From: Dehalococcoidia bacterium
GTDB lineage: Bacteria > Chloroflexota > Dehalococcoidia > Dehalococcoidales > UBA1222
Direction: 5' to 3'
Assembly (NCBI GenBank): GCA_009783135.1
Contig: WRHS01000032.1
Span: 1-14,099 of the forward strand
DNA length: 14,099 nt
The notes under the pieces were generated by a model. The model was not told the DNA's origin, ran no database searches, and saw only the letters and a list, made by a program, of their open reading frames with translations. Position 1 is the first letter of the stretch. Each line of letters starts with the position of its first letter. Positions 1 to 6,843 of this stretch are shown piece by piece. Both the position numbers and the translations under genes were made by a program.

Positions 1-71
1 TTATCAGTATCGTTTTAGTATCGCTGAACCATTTTCAAGACTCTTTTACGCACGAACTCATTGCCTTGTCA

Positions 72-1751
72 CTATTCCCATTCGATTGTGGCAGGCGGTT
101 TGGATGTTATGTCATATACTACACGATTGACACCGGGCACTTCATTAACAATGCGAGATGAAATAGTCGCCAGTACATCGTATGGCAGTCGAGCCCAATC
201 GGCTGTCATAGCATCATTTGAGGTAACTGCGCGTATCGCAACTAAATGTCCATATGTTCGGAAGTCTCCAGTGACACCTACACTTTTTAGGTCGGTAAGT
301 ATAGCAAAACTCTGCCATAACTGGCGGTATAGGTTGGCTTTCTTGATTTCTTCCATCACTATCCAGTCAGCAGACTTTAATATCTCCAGTTTTTCATGCG
401 TTACGTCACCTATGATGCGGATAGATAAACCGGGTCCAGGGAAAGGCTGTCTCCAGACCATTTCCTCAGGAAGCCCCAGTTCCAAACCAACCTGACGCAC
501 TTCATCCTTGAATAAAAAACGCAGCGGCTCAATTAATTTCAGTGTCATATGGGATGGCAGACCACCCACGTTGTGGTGTGATTTAATTTTTACTGATGTG
601 GCAGCTGTAGAGGAGGCACTCTCAATAACATCTGGATAAACTGTACCTTGCGCTAGGAAATCGACCTGCTCAAGCTTGGAAGCCTCTTCTTCAAAAACCT
701 TGATGAACTCAGCCCCAATTGTCTTACGTTTTGTTTCAGGGTCGGTTATGCCGCTAAGGCGTGATAAAAAGCGTTCTGTGGCATCCACATAAATGATGTT
801 CATATGGAAGTTATTGCGGAATACAGCCAGTGTACGGTCTGCTTCCTCACGCCTGAGCAGTCCGGTGTTGACGAAGATGCATGTCAGTTGCTCGCCTATT
901 GCCTTATGAATTAGTGTAGAAACCACTGATGAGTCCACGCCGCCAGAGATGGCGCTTATAACCTTGCGCTGTCCCACTTGTTCCTTAATGCGCTCCAAAC
1001 TGACATTAACAAAATTGCCTATAGTCCAGTTGCCCTGACAGTGGCAGATATCAAACACAAAATTCTTCAAAATTGTGGTGCCGTACTGCGAATGCACAAC
1101 CTCAGGGTGCCACTGCAGTCCGAAGATATTATCGCATCCCATAACGGCCACGGGTGAGTTTTCAGTATGCGCAAGCGACTTAAAGCCTTGCGGCAGTTCT
1201 TCAATTCTGTCCCCATGGCTCATCCATACAGGCGATGACGTTGGAAAATCCGCAAACAGAGGTGAATCCACATCTCCCACGTGTAATACGGCATGCCCGT
1301 ACTCTTTTTTCTGCCCGGCGACTACTTTACCACCCAGTTGGTGCGCAATTACCTGCATACCATAGCATATACCCAAAACTGGCAGATGTTTTTCATATAC
1401 GTAAGATGCGGCCAGCGGAGCGCCGTCTTCATATACCGATGCCGGACTACCTGAAAGCACGAAGCCTTTGGGATTTAGCTCGGCAATTTTCTCCCATGGG
1501 GTATCGTGCGGTAACAACTCGCAATAGACGTGTAGTTCGCGAATGCGGCGTGCGATAAGATGCGAGTACTGCGAGCCGAAATCAATTACAATGATGGTTT
1601 CGCGCTCGGCACCCGATACCGGTTGCCCGCCTGAAATGGGTTGTTGCCCGCTTTTTTCCTTGGCTATCCCAAGATAAGTGGATACCTCTGCATCCCCGCT
1701 GCCGTGGATGTGCCGTGAATCTGTGTTGTTTGTAATGTCGTTTTCTGTCAT
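72..1751 (-). CDS. guaA: GMP synthase (glutamine-hydrolysing), with N-terminal extension
   Basis: GuaA converts XMP to GMP in the cytoplasm, using ATP and ammonia from glutamine. The 559-residue protein has the full domain order. A class I glutamine amidotransferase domain runs from about residue 52 to 240, with nucleophile Cys129 in GICYGMQ and His215/Glu217 in the HPE motif. The ATP-pyrophosphatase domain carries the PP-loop SGGVDSS at 269-275. The C-terminal dimerisation domain ends in the usual ATIEWE. The core starts around residue 52 (TIIVIDFGSQYS), so about 50 hydrophilic residues precede it, including the near-repeat PISGGQPVSG. I found no in-frame ATG, GTG or TTG between residue 1 and the core, so the extension follows from the only usable start. 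That ATG has no Shine-Dalgarno site upstream (the leader reads mostly A). The gene is divergent from the tsaC-rpiB operon. Function is certain; the exact N-terminus is slightly less so. Confidence 0.97.
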   Translation of the reverse strand: MTENDITNNTDSRHIHGSGDAEVSTYLGIAKEKSGQQPISGGQPVSGAERETIIVIDFGSQYSHLIARRIRELHVYCELLPHDTPWEKIAELNPKGFVLSGSPASVYEDGAPLAASYVYEKHLPVLGICYGMQVIAHQLGGKVVAGQKKEYGHAVLHVGDVDSPLFADFPTSSPVWMSHGDRIEELPQGFKSLAHTENSPVAVMGCDNIFGLQWHPEVVHSQYGTTILKNFVFDICHCQGNWTIGNFVNVSLERIKEQVGQRKVISAISGGVDSSVVSTLIHKAIGEQLTCIFVNTGLLRREEADRTLAVFRNNFHMNIIYVDATERFLSRLSGITDPETKRKTIGAEFIKVFEEEASKLEQVDFLAQGTVYPDVIESASSTAATSVKIKSHHNVGGLPSHMTLKLIEPLRFLFKDEVRQVGLELGLPEEMVWRQPFPGPGLSIRIIGDVTHEKLEILKSADWIVMEEIKKANLYRQLWQSFAILTDLKSVGVTGDFRTYGHLVAIRAVTSNDAMTADWARLPYDVLATISSRIVNEVPGVNRVVYDITSKPPATIEWE

Positions 1752-1760
1752 GGCTTTTTT

Positions 1761-1791
1761 TTGAAAATAGATATTAGTATTATGCTATACT
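1761..1791 (+). promoter_or_regulatory. Putative extended -10 promoter for tsaC-rpiB
   Basis: TATACT at 1786-1791 is preceded by TGC, giving the extended -10 element TGCTATACT (1783-1791). A TTGAAA lies upstream at 1761-1766, with a long 19-base spacer. The first gene starts about 30 bases downstream. The promoter overlaps the divergent guaA promoter on the other strand, so the two could compete. Confidence 0.45.
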
Positions 1792-1800
1792 CAGCGTCAA
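1771..1800 (-). promoter_or_regulatory. Putative sigma-70 promoter for guaA
   Basis: On the minus strand a TTGACG box (1800-1795) is followed after 18 bases by TAATAT (1776-1771). This would start transcription only about a dozen bases before the guaA ATG, giving a very short leader without a Shine-Dalgarno site. It overlaps the divergent tsaC promoter. The call rests on consensus matching only. Confidence 0.4.
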
Positions 1801-1821
1801 ATAACAAACTGGAGGAAGTTA

Positions 1822-2445
1822 TTGGCAGACGTGCGAGACACCGCTTACGTCAATCTGCGGCGGGCTGTGTCGTTACTGGTAAATGGCAATTCTGTGGCAT
1901 TTCCTACAGATACCGTATATGCGCTCGGTGCGCCTGTGAATTACATTTCCTGTGTGCAAAAAGTTTTTGATATCAAACAACGCCCAATGAACCAGCCTCT
2001 TCCGTTATTGCTTGGTGCGGAGCGTGACGTTGATTTGGTAGCGTGCGATATATCCGACGTTGCACGACAGATGATGCATGATCTTTGGCCAGGAGCACTA
2101 ACATTGGTCCTGCGTAAAAAGCCATTCGTGCCTGATATTGTCACTGCAGGGCAGCCAACCATAGGCGTGCGCATGGCCGATCATCCGGTGACCATAGATA
2201 TTATCAAATGGGTTGACGTGCCGGTGGTGGGTACTTCCGCTAATATTCACGGGCTACCGAGCCCGCTCACAGCATGTGAAGTCGAGAGCCAAATCGGCGA
2301 TAAAGTGGATTTAATTATTGACGGCGGCAAGACACCGGGAGGTGTGGAGTCTACCATTTTGGACATGAGCACGGACATGCCGCGAATATTACGCCAGGGA
2401 GCAGTGCCGCGCGAAGTACTGCAAAAATACTGCAGCATTTATTAG
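1822..2445 (+). CDS. tsaC: L-threonylcarbamoyladenylate synthase (TsaC/YrdC/Sua5 family)
   Basis: This enzyme makes threonylcarbamoyl-AMP from threonine, bicarbonate and ATP. It is the first step of the universal t6A37 modification of tRNAs that read ANN codons. The 207-residue protein is the short YrdC-domain form without the C-terminal Sua5 domain. Visible family motifs are PTDTVYALG (28-36), the K-x-R-P stretch with QPLPLL (52-63), WPGALTLVL (89-97), GVRMADHP (115-122), GTSAN (137-141) and ILRQGAV (189-195). Translation most likely starts at the TTG at 1822, because GGAGG at 1811-1815 sits 6 bases upstream and no ATG is well placed. It is followed after 13 bases by rpiB, so the two form an operon. 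A YciO-like paralogue of unknown function is the main alternative, but the motif set favours TsaC. Confidence 0.9.
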   Translation: MADVRDTAYVNLRRAVSLLVNGNSVAFPTDTVYALGAPVNYISCVQKVFDIKQRPMNQPLPLLLGAERDVDLVACDISDVARQMMHDLWPGALTLVLRKKPFVPDIVTAGQPTIGVRMADHPVTIDIIKWVDVPVVGTSANIHGLPSPLTACEVESQIGDKVDLIIDGGKTPGGVESTILDMSTDMPRILRQGAVPREVLQKYCSIY

Positions 2446-2458
2446 CTTTGGAGGGATT

Positions 2459-2893
2459 ATGATAGTAGCTATAGGAAGCGATCACCGCGGTTTTGATATG
2501 AAAGCGGATATCTTGCGACTGCTTAATGAACTCGGTATTCAATCCTGTGACGTCGGAGCGTATGACACGCAGAGTGTGGACTATCCCGATATTGCGCATG
2601 ATGTCTGCCGCCAGGTGGTGCAGGGAACATGCGTTTGCGGCATACTCTTATGCGGCACAGGAATTGGCATGAGCATCGCCGCAAACAAGGTGCGCGGCAT
2701 TCGTGCGGCACTGTGCTGTAATACTTTCATGGCTGAGCGCGCAAGGCAACACAACAACGCCAATGTTTTATGTATGGGGGCTGAAAATAATCAAGACGCT
2801 GAGAATATTGTTAAAGTGTTTTTAACCAGTGCTTTTGAGGATGAGCGTCATGTAAAACGCCTTGATAAAATAGTCGAGATGGAAAAAAGCTAG
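2459..2893 (+). CDS. rpiB: Ribose 5-phosphate isomerase B
   Basis: RpiB interconverts ribulose 5-phosphate and ribose 5-phosphate in the pentose phosphate pathway, supplying the precursor of PRPP. The 144-residue length is normal for the RpiB/LacA family. Motifs are GSDHRGF at residues 6-12, YPDIA at 42-46, the catalytic Cys65 in LLCGTGIGMS, GIRAAL at 80-85 and His98 in RQHNNANVL. The ATG at 2459 is preceded by GGAGGG at 2450-2455. It lies 13 bases after tsaC and is probably co-transcribed. An allose-6-phosphate or galactose-6-phosphate isomerase is less likely, since no sugar operon genes are present. The downstream gap (2894-3005) shows no convincing terminator hairpin. Confidence 0.94.
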   Translation: MIVAIGSDHRGFDMKADILRLLNELGIQSCDVGAYDTQSVDYPDIAHDVCRQVVQGTCVCGILLCGTGIGMSIAANKVRGIRAALCCNTFMAERARQHNNANVLCMGAENNQDAENIVKVFLTSAFEDERHVKRLDKIVEMEKS

Positions 2894-2948
2894 ATTTGAA
2901 GCAAATTTATTAGCAAAATTGATTTTCTTCTGATGATTCCGCTCAAAA

Positions 2949-2977
2949 TTGAATTGTTTAGCACGTTTATGTAGTAT
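2949..2977 (+). promoter_or_regulatory. Putative promoter of the ModE-like regulator gene
   Basis: TTGAAT (2949-2954) and TAGTAT (2972-2977) are separated by 17 bases in an AT-rich gap upstream of the ModE-like gene. An overlapping TATAAG at 2975-2980 is an alternative -10. The call rests on consensus matching only. Confidence 0.35.
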
Positions 2978-3005
2978 AAGCAAATAACTTACGAGGAAGT
3001 ATCAT

Positions 3006-3380
3006 ATGGAAAACACTAAAAAAGCACAAAGCGGCAGCCGTAAACTATCACGTTTTGGAAGACACCCTCAAACAGGCTACACTGTTCAGGCGAGTATTTG
3101 GCTTGAAAAAGACGGGGAATTATACATCGGCGGAGGGCGCGCCGCTTTGCTGGAGAAGCTTGAGGAACTTGGTTCCATCGCTGCTGCCGCACGTGCCATG
3201 AAACTGACGTACCGAAATGCATGGCTTTGGATTGATGCTATGAACCGTTTGGCGCCGTCTCCCTTGGTGGAAAAAATCACCGGTGGAGCCGGTGGCGGAC
3301 ATGCCCAAATTACCGATGCAGGTCGTCAAGCCATTGCCCAATATCACGAATTGCGTACCAAACTGGCAAAAATCACTTAA
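3006..3380 (+). CDS. Stand-alone ModE N-terminal-type winged-helix regulator
   Basis: This 124-residue protein matches the DNA-binding half of the molybdate regulator ModE (LysR-like winged helix). The core runs from LLEKLEELGSIAAAARAM (about 48-65), through TYRNAWLWIDAMN (68-80), to the wing TGGAGGGHAQIT (91-102) and a final helix. Full-length ModE continues with two molybdate-binding Mop/TOBE domains of about 130 further residues; these are absent, and the gene ends cleanly at TAA with no frame continuing them. It should bind DNA, but its ligand, if any, is unknown. The start is the ATG at 3006, with GAGGA at 2993-2997 eight bases upstream. No molybdate transport or molybdopterin gene lies in the window. 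The preceding 112-base gap has its own candidate promoter, so it may be monocistronic. Its 3' end faces the convergent tRNA-Val gene. Confidence 0.85.
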   Translation: MENTKKAQSGSRKLSRFGRHPQTGYTVQASIWLEKDGELYIGGGRAALLEKLEELGSIAAAARAMKLTYRNAWLWIDAMNRLAPSPLVEKITGGAGGGHAQITDAGRQAIAQYHELRTKLAKIT

Positions 3381-3435
3381 TTCTTGGGTAGTTTTGCGGC
3401 TGTTCGTGAAAAATTAAGTTCAAATTATCTTGTAA

Positions 3436-3511
3436 TGGTGGGCGGTAGAGGATTTGAACCTCTGACTTCTTGCGTGTGAAGCAAGCGCTCTAACCGCTGA
3501 GCTAACCGCCC
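3436..3511 (-). tRNA. tRNA-Val (anticodon CAC), CCA encoded
   Basis: Read on the minus strand the 76 bases fold into a complete cloverleaf. The 7-bp acceptor stem is GGGCGGT/ACCGCCC, the D stem is GCTC/GAGC, and the anticodon stem CTTGC/GCAAG closes the loop TTCACAC. The variable loop has 5 bases, and the T stem AGAGG/CCTCT has the loop TTCAAAT. The anticodon CAC (plus-strand 3476-3478) reads GUG valine codons. Discriminator A and a genomically encoded CCA (3438-3436) complete the 3' end. It is monocistronic and divergent from purD. Confidence 0.97.
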
Positions 3512-3530
3512 ATTTATTCAATTTGTGCCT

Positions 3531-3559
3531 ATTCTACACTAAATGATTTGCAGTGTAAA
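3531..3559 (-). promoter_or_regulatory. Promoter of tRNA-Val
   Basis: On the minus strand TTTACA (3559-3554) and TAGAAT (3536-3531) are spaced by exactly 17 bases, about 20 bases before the mature tRNA 5' end. This is the best consensus promoter in the window. The arms TACACT (3535-3540) and AGTGTA (3552-3557) form an inverted repeat spanning the -35/-10 spacer. Confidence 0.65.
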
Positions 3560-3603
3560 ACGAAACAAAGTTTTCCGGGCACTCCAATTTTCAGGTCTTG
3601 CCG

Positions 3604-3612
3604 TGCTAAAAT
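3604..3612 (+). promoter_or_regulatory. Putative extended -10 promoter for purD-purE-purB
   Basis: TGCTAAAAT is an extended -10 element (TGN plus TAAAAT). It lies about 34 bases upstream of the purD ATG and has no recognisable -35 box at the usual distance. The predicted leader is under 30 bases, too short for a purine riboswitch. It lies about 45 bases from the divergent tRNA-Val promoter. Confidence 0.4.
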
Positions 3613-3645
3613 GTATGTCGGAAATTTTAATTGAGGCTTAAGCAT

Positions 3646-4902
3646 ATGAAAGTTTTGGTTATCGGTTCTGGGGCGCGTGAGCACGCTATTGTTTGGAAAC
3701 TGCTGCAAAGTCCGCAGGTTGAAAAAGTATTTGTAGCACCAGGCAATGCAGGCACGTCAGAAATCGCGCAAAATATTGACATCTCTGCAACAGACATACA
3801 GTCTCTCATTGATGTAGCACGGCAAAACAAAGTGTATTTTACCTTTGTCGGACCCGAAACGCCTCTGGCTGGGGGACTGGTTGATGCATTCAGTAAGGCA
3901 GGTCTGCCTGTTTTCGGCCCGACTCAAGCCGCTGCGCGTATTGAGTCATCCAAGGTCTTTTCAAAGGCACTGATGACCAAATACGGCATACCTACTGCTG
4001 CCAGCCGCAGCTTTTCTGACCTCAATGCTGCCACAAATTATGTCAAGCCGCTTAAGCCACCGATTGTATTAAAGGCAGATGGTCTTGCTGCCGGCAAAGG
4101 TGTGGTCATTGCGCAGAGCACTGATGATGCCGTTGATGCCCTCAAATGTATGATGCAGGACAGTTCTCTTGGGCAGGCAGGTGAGCAGGTAGTGATTGAG
4201 GAGTATATGACAGGGCGTGAGATGAGCATTTTTGCTTTCTCTGACGGCACAGCGCTTTCTGCGCCGGTGAGTGCCTGTGATTATAAGCAGGTTTTTGACC
4301 ATAATCAGGGACCGAATACCGGCGGTATGGGAAGCTTCTCCCCGCCTGATTTTTACACGACGGAATTGGGGGAGCGTGCCATGAGCGAGGTCATGAGACC
4401 GACTATTAAAGCGCTTACGTCAGAGGGTGCACCTTTTGCCGGTGTTCTATATGGCGGCCTTATGGTTGATGGCAACATCATGCGTACTGTTGAATTCAAC
4501 TGCCGTTTTGGTGATCCGGAAACGCAGGTTATCATGCCCAGATTAAAAAGCGACCTTGTTGATATTGTGCTTGCAGTTATTGAAAAACGCTTGGAGCGCC
4601 AGAGCATTGAATGGAGCGACGAGGCTTGCGTGGGTGTGGTTATGGCAGCACCGGGATACCCCGGACATTACCCAACCGGGCTTGTTATTTCAGGGCTGTC
4701 GGATGTTGATCAGGACGTGATGGTATTCCACGCCGGAACAAAGCATGATTCGGATGGCAAGGTTGTTTCATGCGGCGGTCGCGTGCTTACGGTGGTGGCT
4801 AAAGGCGCAACTTTGTTGCAGGCGCGGCAGAAAGTATATAATAATCTGTCACGCATCAGCTTTGATGGTGCGCATTATCGAACTGATATTGCACAGTTTT
4901 AA
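3646..4902 (+). CDS. purD: Phosphoribosylamine-glycine ligase (GAR synthetase)
   Basis: PurD is an ATP-grasp enzyme that joins phosphoribosylamine to glycine, forming GAR in step 2 of de novo purine synthesis. The N-terminal domain opens with MKVLVIGSGAREHAI, and VGPETPLAGG follows at 68-77. The central ATP-grasp region includes VLKADGLAAGKGVVI (141-155), GPNTGGMG (222-229) and the PurD signature RFGDPETQ (287-294). The C-terminal domain follows VGVVMAAPGYPG. At 418 residues it is of standard length. I chose the ATG at 3646 over the in-frame TTG at 3631, because TGAGG at 3632-3636 is well placed for the ATG and the protein then begins at the family's usual first residue. It is the first gene of purD-purE-purB. 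It ends 54 bases before purE with no terminator between. Confidence 0.97.
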   Translation: MKVLVIGSGAREHAIVWKLLQSPQVEKVFVAPGNAGTSEIAQNIDISATDIQSLIDVARQNKVYFTFVGPETPLAGGLVDAFSKAGLPVFGPTQAAARIESSKVFSKALMTKYGIPTAASRSFSDLNAATNYVKPLKPPIVLKADGLAAGKGVVIAQSTDDAVDALKCMMQDSSLGQAGEQVVIEEYMTGREMSIFAFSDGTALSAPVSACDYKQVFDHNQGPNTGGMGSFSPPDFYTTELGERAMSEVMRPTIKALTSEGAPFAGVLYGGLMVDGNIMRTVEFNCRFGDPETQVIMPRLKSDLVDIVLAVIEKRLERQSIEWSDEACVGVVMAAPGYPGHYPTGLVISGLSDVDQDVMVFHAGTKHDSDGKVVSCGGRVLTVVAKGATLLQARQKVYNNLSRISFDGAHYRTDIAQF

Positions 4903-4956
4903 CACTGGGGCAGCATCTGCGATAATGATGGTGAAATAATTCTAAAGGATTGGGAT

Positions 4957-5415
4957 ATGGCATTAGTTGCTGTGGTTATGGGTTCAAGGTCTGACGGCGA
5001 GGCCATACAGCCGTGCCTCGACACACTGCTCAAAATGGGTATTGAGCATGAGGTGCATGTGATTTCGGCGCACCGCACACCTGAGAAAGCCCGGCGCTTC
5101 GGGCAGGAGGCACGCGGGCGAGGTATTGAGGTCATTATCGCGGCCGCGGGAGGTGCTGCACATCTTCCGGGTGTTATGGCGTCGTGGACAACCCTGCCTG
5201 TCATCGGCGTGCCTATGCCGACCAGTGATCTCAAGGGGATGGATGCCCTTTATGCCATAGTTCAAATGCCGGCTGGAATTCCCGTGGCGACGGTGGCTAT
5301 TGGTGTGGCAGGAGCTAAGAATGCAGCTTTTTTGGCAGCAGAAATACTGGGACTTAAGTACGAGCAAATACGTATAGCCTATGACGATTATCGTCTGGAG
5401 TTGGCAAAAAGCTAA
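4957..5415 (+). CDS. purE: N5-carboxyaminoimidazole ribonucleotide mutase (class I PurE)
   Basis: PurE rearranges N5-CAIR to CAIR in purine synthesis. The 152-residue protein shows the class I motifs: GSRSD (9-13), SAHRTP with the active-site His39 (37-42), AAAGGAAHLPGV (62-73) and the substrate loop from VPMPTSDLKGMDALYAIVQ into MPAGIPVATVAIG. SAHRTP is the class I form, so a PurK N5-CAIR synthetase should be needed, but none is adjacent; purE and purK are paired in many bacteria. The start at 4957 has AAAGGA at 4944-4949 upstream. purB follows 12 bases after the stop. Confidence 0.96.
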   Translation: MALVAVVMGSRSDGEAIQPCLDTLLKMGIEHEVHVISAHRTPEKARRFGQEARGRGIEVIIAAAGGAAHLPGVMASWTTLPVIGVPMPTSDLKGMDALYAIVQMPAGIPVATVAIGVAGAKNAAFLAAEILGLKYEQIRIAYDDYRLELAKS

Positions 5416-5427
5416 AAGAGGGATTTT

Positions 5428-6783
5428 ATGATAGAACGCTACAGCCGTCCTGAGATGAAGCGGGTATGGTCCGATGAAAACAAGTTCAGCAAATGGCTGG
5501 ATGTTGAGGTCGCCGTATGCGAGGCATGGGTTAAGCTTGGCAAGGTACCCCGTGCATCGCTAAGTAAAATCAAGGTTGCCAAGTGCGACCTAAAGCTAAT
5601 GGCAAAAATACTGAAAGAAACACACCACGACATGACAGCCTTTCTGGGGGCTGTGGTGCCATCTGTGGGCTCTGATGCAAGATTCATACACATGGGTATC
5701 ACATCAAGCGATGTAATGGATACGGCACTGTCGCTACAGCTTATTGAAGCCTCCGAAATACTCTCTGCCGGCATGAAGGCTTTGGTGGAGGCGCTGGCTG
5801 TTAAGGCCATTGAGCACAAATACACATTGATGATAGGTCGCACGCATGGCATCCATGCCGAGCCGACTACTTTCGGGCTTAAGCTAGCCCTATGGATGGA
5901 TGAAATGCAGCGCAACAGGCATCGTCTTGATGAAGCAGTCAAGGGCATCGCCTTTGGGCAAATTTCCGGTGCGGTAGGTACATATGCCACAGTGCCGCCT
6001 GAGGTAGAGGAAATTGCCTGTGCCAAACTGGGGCTAACGCCGGCTCCCATTTCAAACCAGATTCTACAGCGCGACAGTCATGCGCAGTTTGTCACCACAC
6101 TGACAATTTGTGCCGCTTCACTTGAAAAATTCGCCACGGAAATTCGCTTGCTGCAAAAAAGCGAATCACGCGAAGTTGAGGAGCCTTTTGAGGAAGGACA
6201 AACCGGCTCATCTTCCATGCCGCATAAGCGCAACCCTGAGTTATGCGAGCGTATTTGCGGTATGGCGCGCCTTATGCGTGGTTATGCCATAACTTCCATA
6301 GAGAACGTCTCGCTCTGGCATGAACGGGATATCTCACACTCTTCCACTGAGCGTATCATTTTGCCGGATGCCTGTCTTTTGCTGGACTATATGCTTGATA
6401 TTTTCACCGGCATAGTCGCAAATCTCAATGTTTACCCCAAAAACATGCTAAAGGGCTTGGAGACTACCCATGGATTGGTTTTTTCGCAGCGTGTTATGCT
6501 GGCACTAATCAATAAGGGGTTGTCGCGCCAAGAGGCATATAAACTCACCCAGCGCAACGCCATGGAATGCTGGAAGACCGGCAAGAAGTTTTTAACATTA
6601 CTTAAAGCCGACGGGGAATTGCTCCAGAAAATCAGCGCAGGAGAACTTGAGGCTGTCTTTGATTATAATTTTTACACGGCGCATGTGGATGCAATATTCC
6701 AGCGGCTCGGGCTTAGCGCAAGCCAATGGAAGAGCAAAATGGTTAAAAAGAGAACCAGCCGGCTTGCACCAAAAGCTCTGTAG
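5428..6783 (+). CDS. purB: Adenylosuccinate lyase
   Basis: PurB removes fumarate from SAICAR, giving AICAR, and from adenylosuccinate, giving AMP. The 451-residue protein belongs to the fumarase/aspartase superfamily. It shows ETHHDMTAFLG (64-74), HMGITSSDVMDTALSLQL (88-105), GRTHGIHAEPTTFG with the catalytic-region His140 (137-150), and the flexible-loop signature SSSMPHKRNP (261-270) carrying the catalytic serine. The ATG at 5428 follows AGAGGGA at 5417-5423. It is the last gene of purD-purE-purB and runs into the hairpin at 6806-6837. The C-terminal tail is basic (KMVKKRTSR) and slightly variable compared with the conserved core. Confidence 0.97.
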   Translation: MIERYSRPEMKRVWSDENKFSKWLDVEVAVCEAWVKLGKVPRASLSKIKVAKCDLKLMAKILKETHHDMTAFLGAVVPSVGSDARFIHMGITSSDVMDTALSLQLIEASEILSAGMKALVEALAVKAIEHKYTLMIGRTHGIHAEPTTFGLKLALWMDEMQRNRHRLDEAVKGIAFGQISGAVGTYATVPPEVEEIACAKLGLTPAPISNQILQRDSHAQFVTTLTICAASLEKFATEIRLLQKSESREVEEPFEEGQTGSSSMPHKRNPELCERICGMARLMRGYAITSIENVSLWHERDISHSSTERIILPDACLLLDYMLDIFTGIVANLNVYPKNMLKGLETTHGLVFSQRVMLALINKGLSRQEAYKLTQRNAMECWKTGKKFLTLLKADGELLQKISAGELEAVFDYNFYTAHVDAIFQRLGLSASQWKSKMVKKRTSRLAPKAL

Positions 6784-6805
6784 GTTCTTGTCTTAAAATA
6801 GAAGT

Positions 6806-6837
6806 TCAGGGCGTCAAAGTTTCCTTTGACGCCCTGA
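6806..6837. terminator. Bidirectional terminator hairpin between convergent operons
   Basis: The arms CAGGGCGTCAAAG (6807-6819) and CTTTGACGCCCTG (6824-6836) are perfectly complementary around the 4-base loop TTTC. A flanking T-A pair (6806/6837) makes a 14-bp stem. It lies between the stops of purB (plus strand) and the DUF3795 gene (minus strand). On the minus strand it is followed by a loose T-rich tract (AACTTCTATTTT). On the plus strand the tail is T-poor (ATTCGTCTT), so termination there may be weaker or factor-assisted. Confidence 0.8.
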
Positions 6838-6843
6838 TTCGTC

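Noticed and set aside
6..23. Direct repeat AGTATCG at 6-12 and 17-23 in the 71 bases downstream of guaA
   Set aside because: Two 7-base copies are within chance for an AT-rich gap, and there is no hairpin or array. All minus-strand frames here close quickly, so no gene either.
2894..3005. Possible terminator after rpiB (AAAAT-TG-ATTTT)
   Set aside because: A 5-bp all-AT stem with a 2-base loop is not stable, and there is no convincing T tract.
5439..6050. Minus-strand open frame of 203 codons inside purB
   Set aside because: It is antisense to the conserved core of purB and Ser-rich, with no recognisable domain; a shadow frame.
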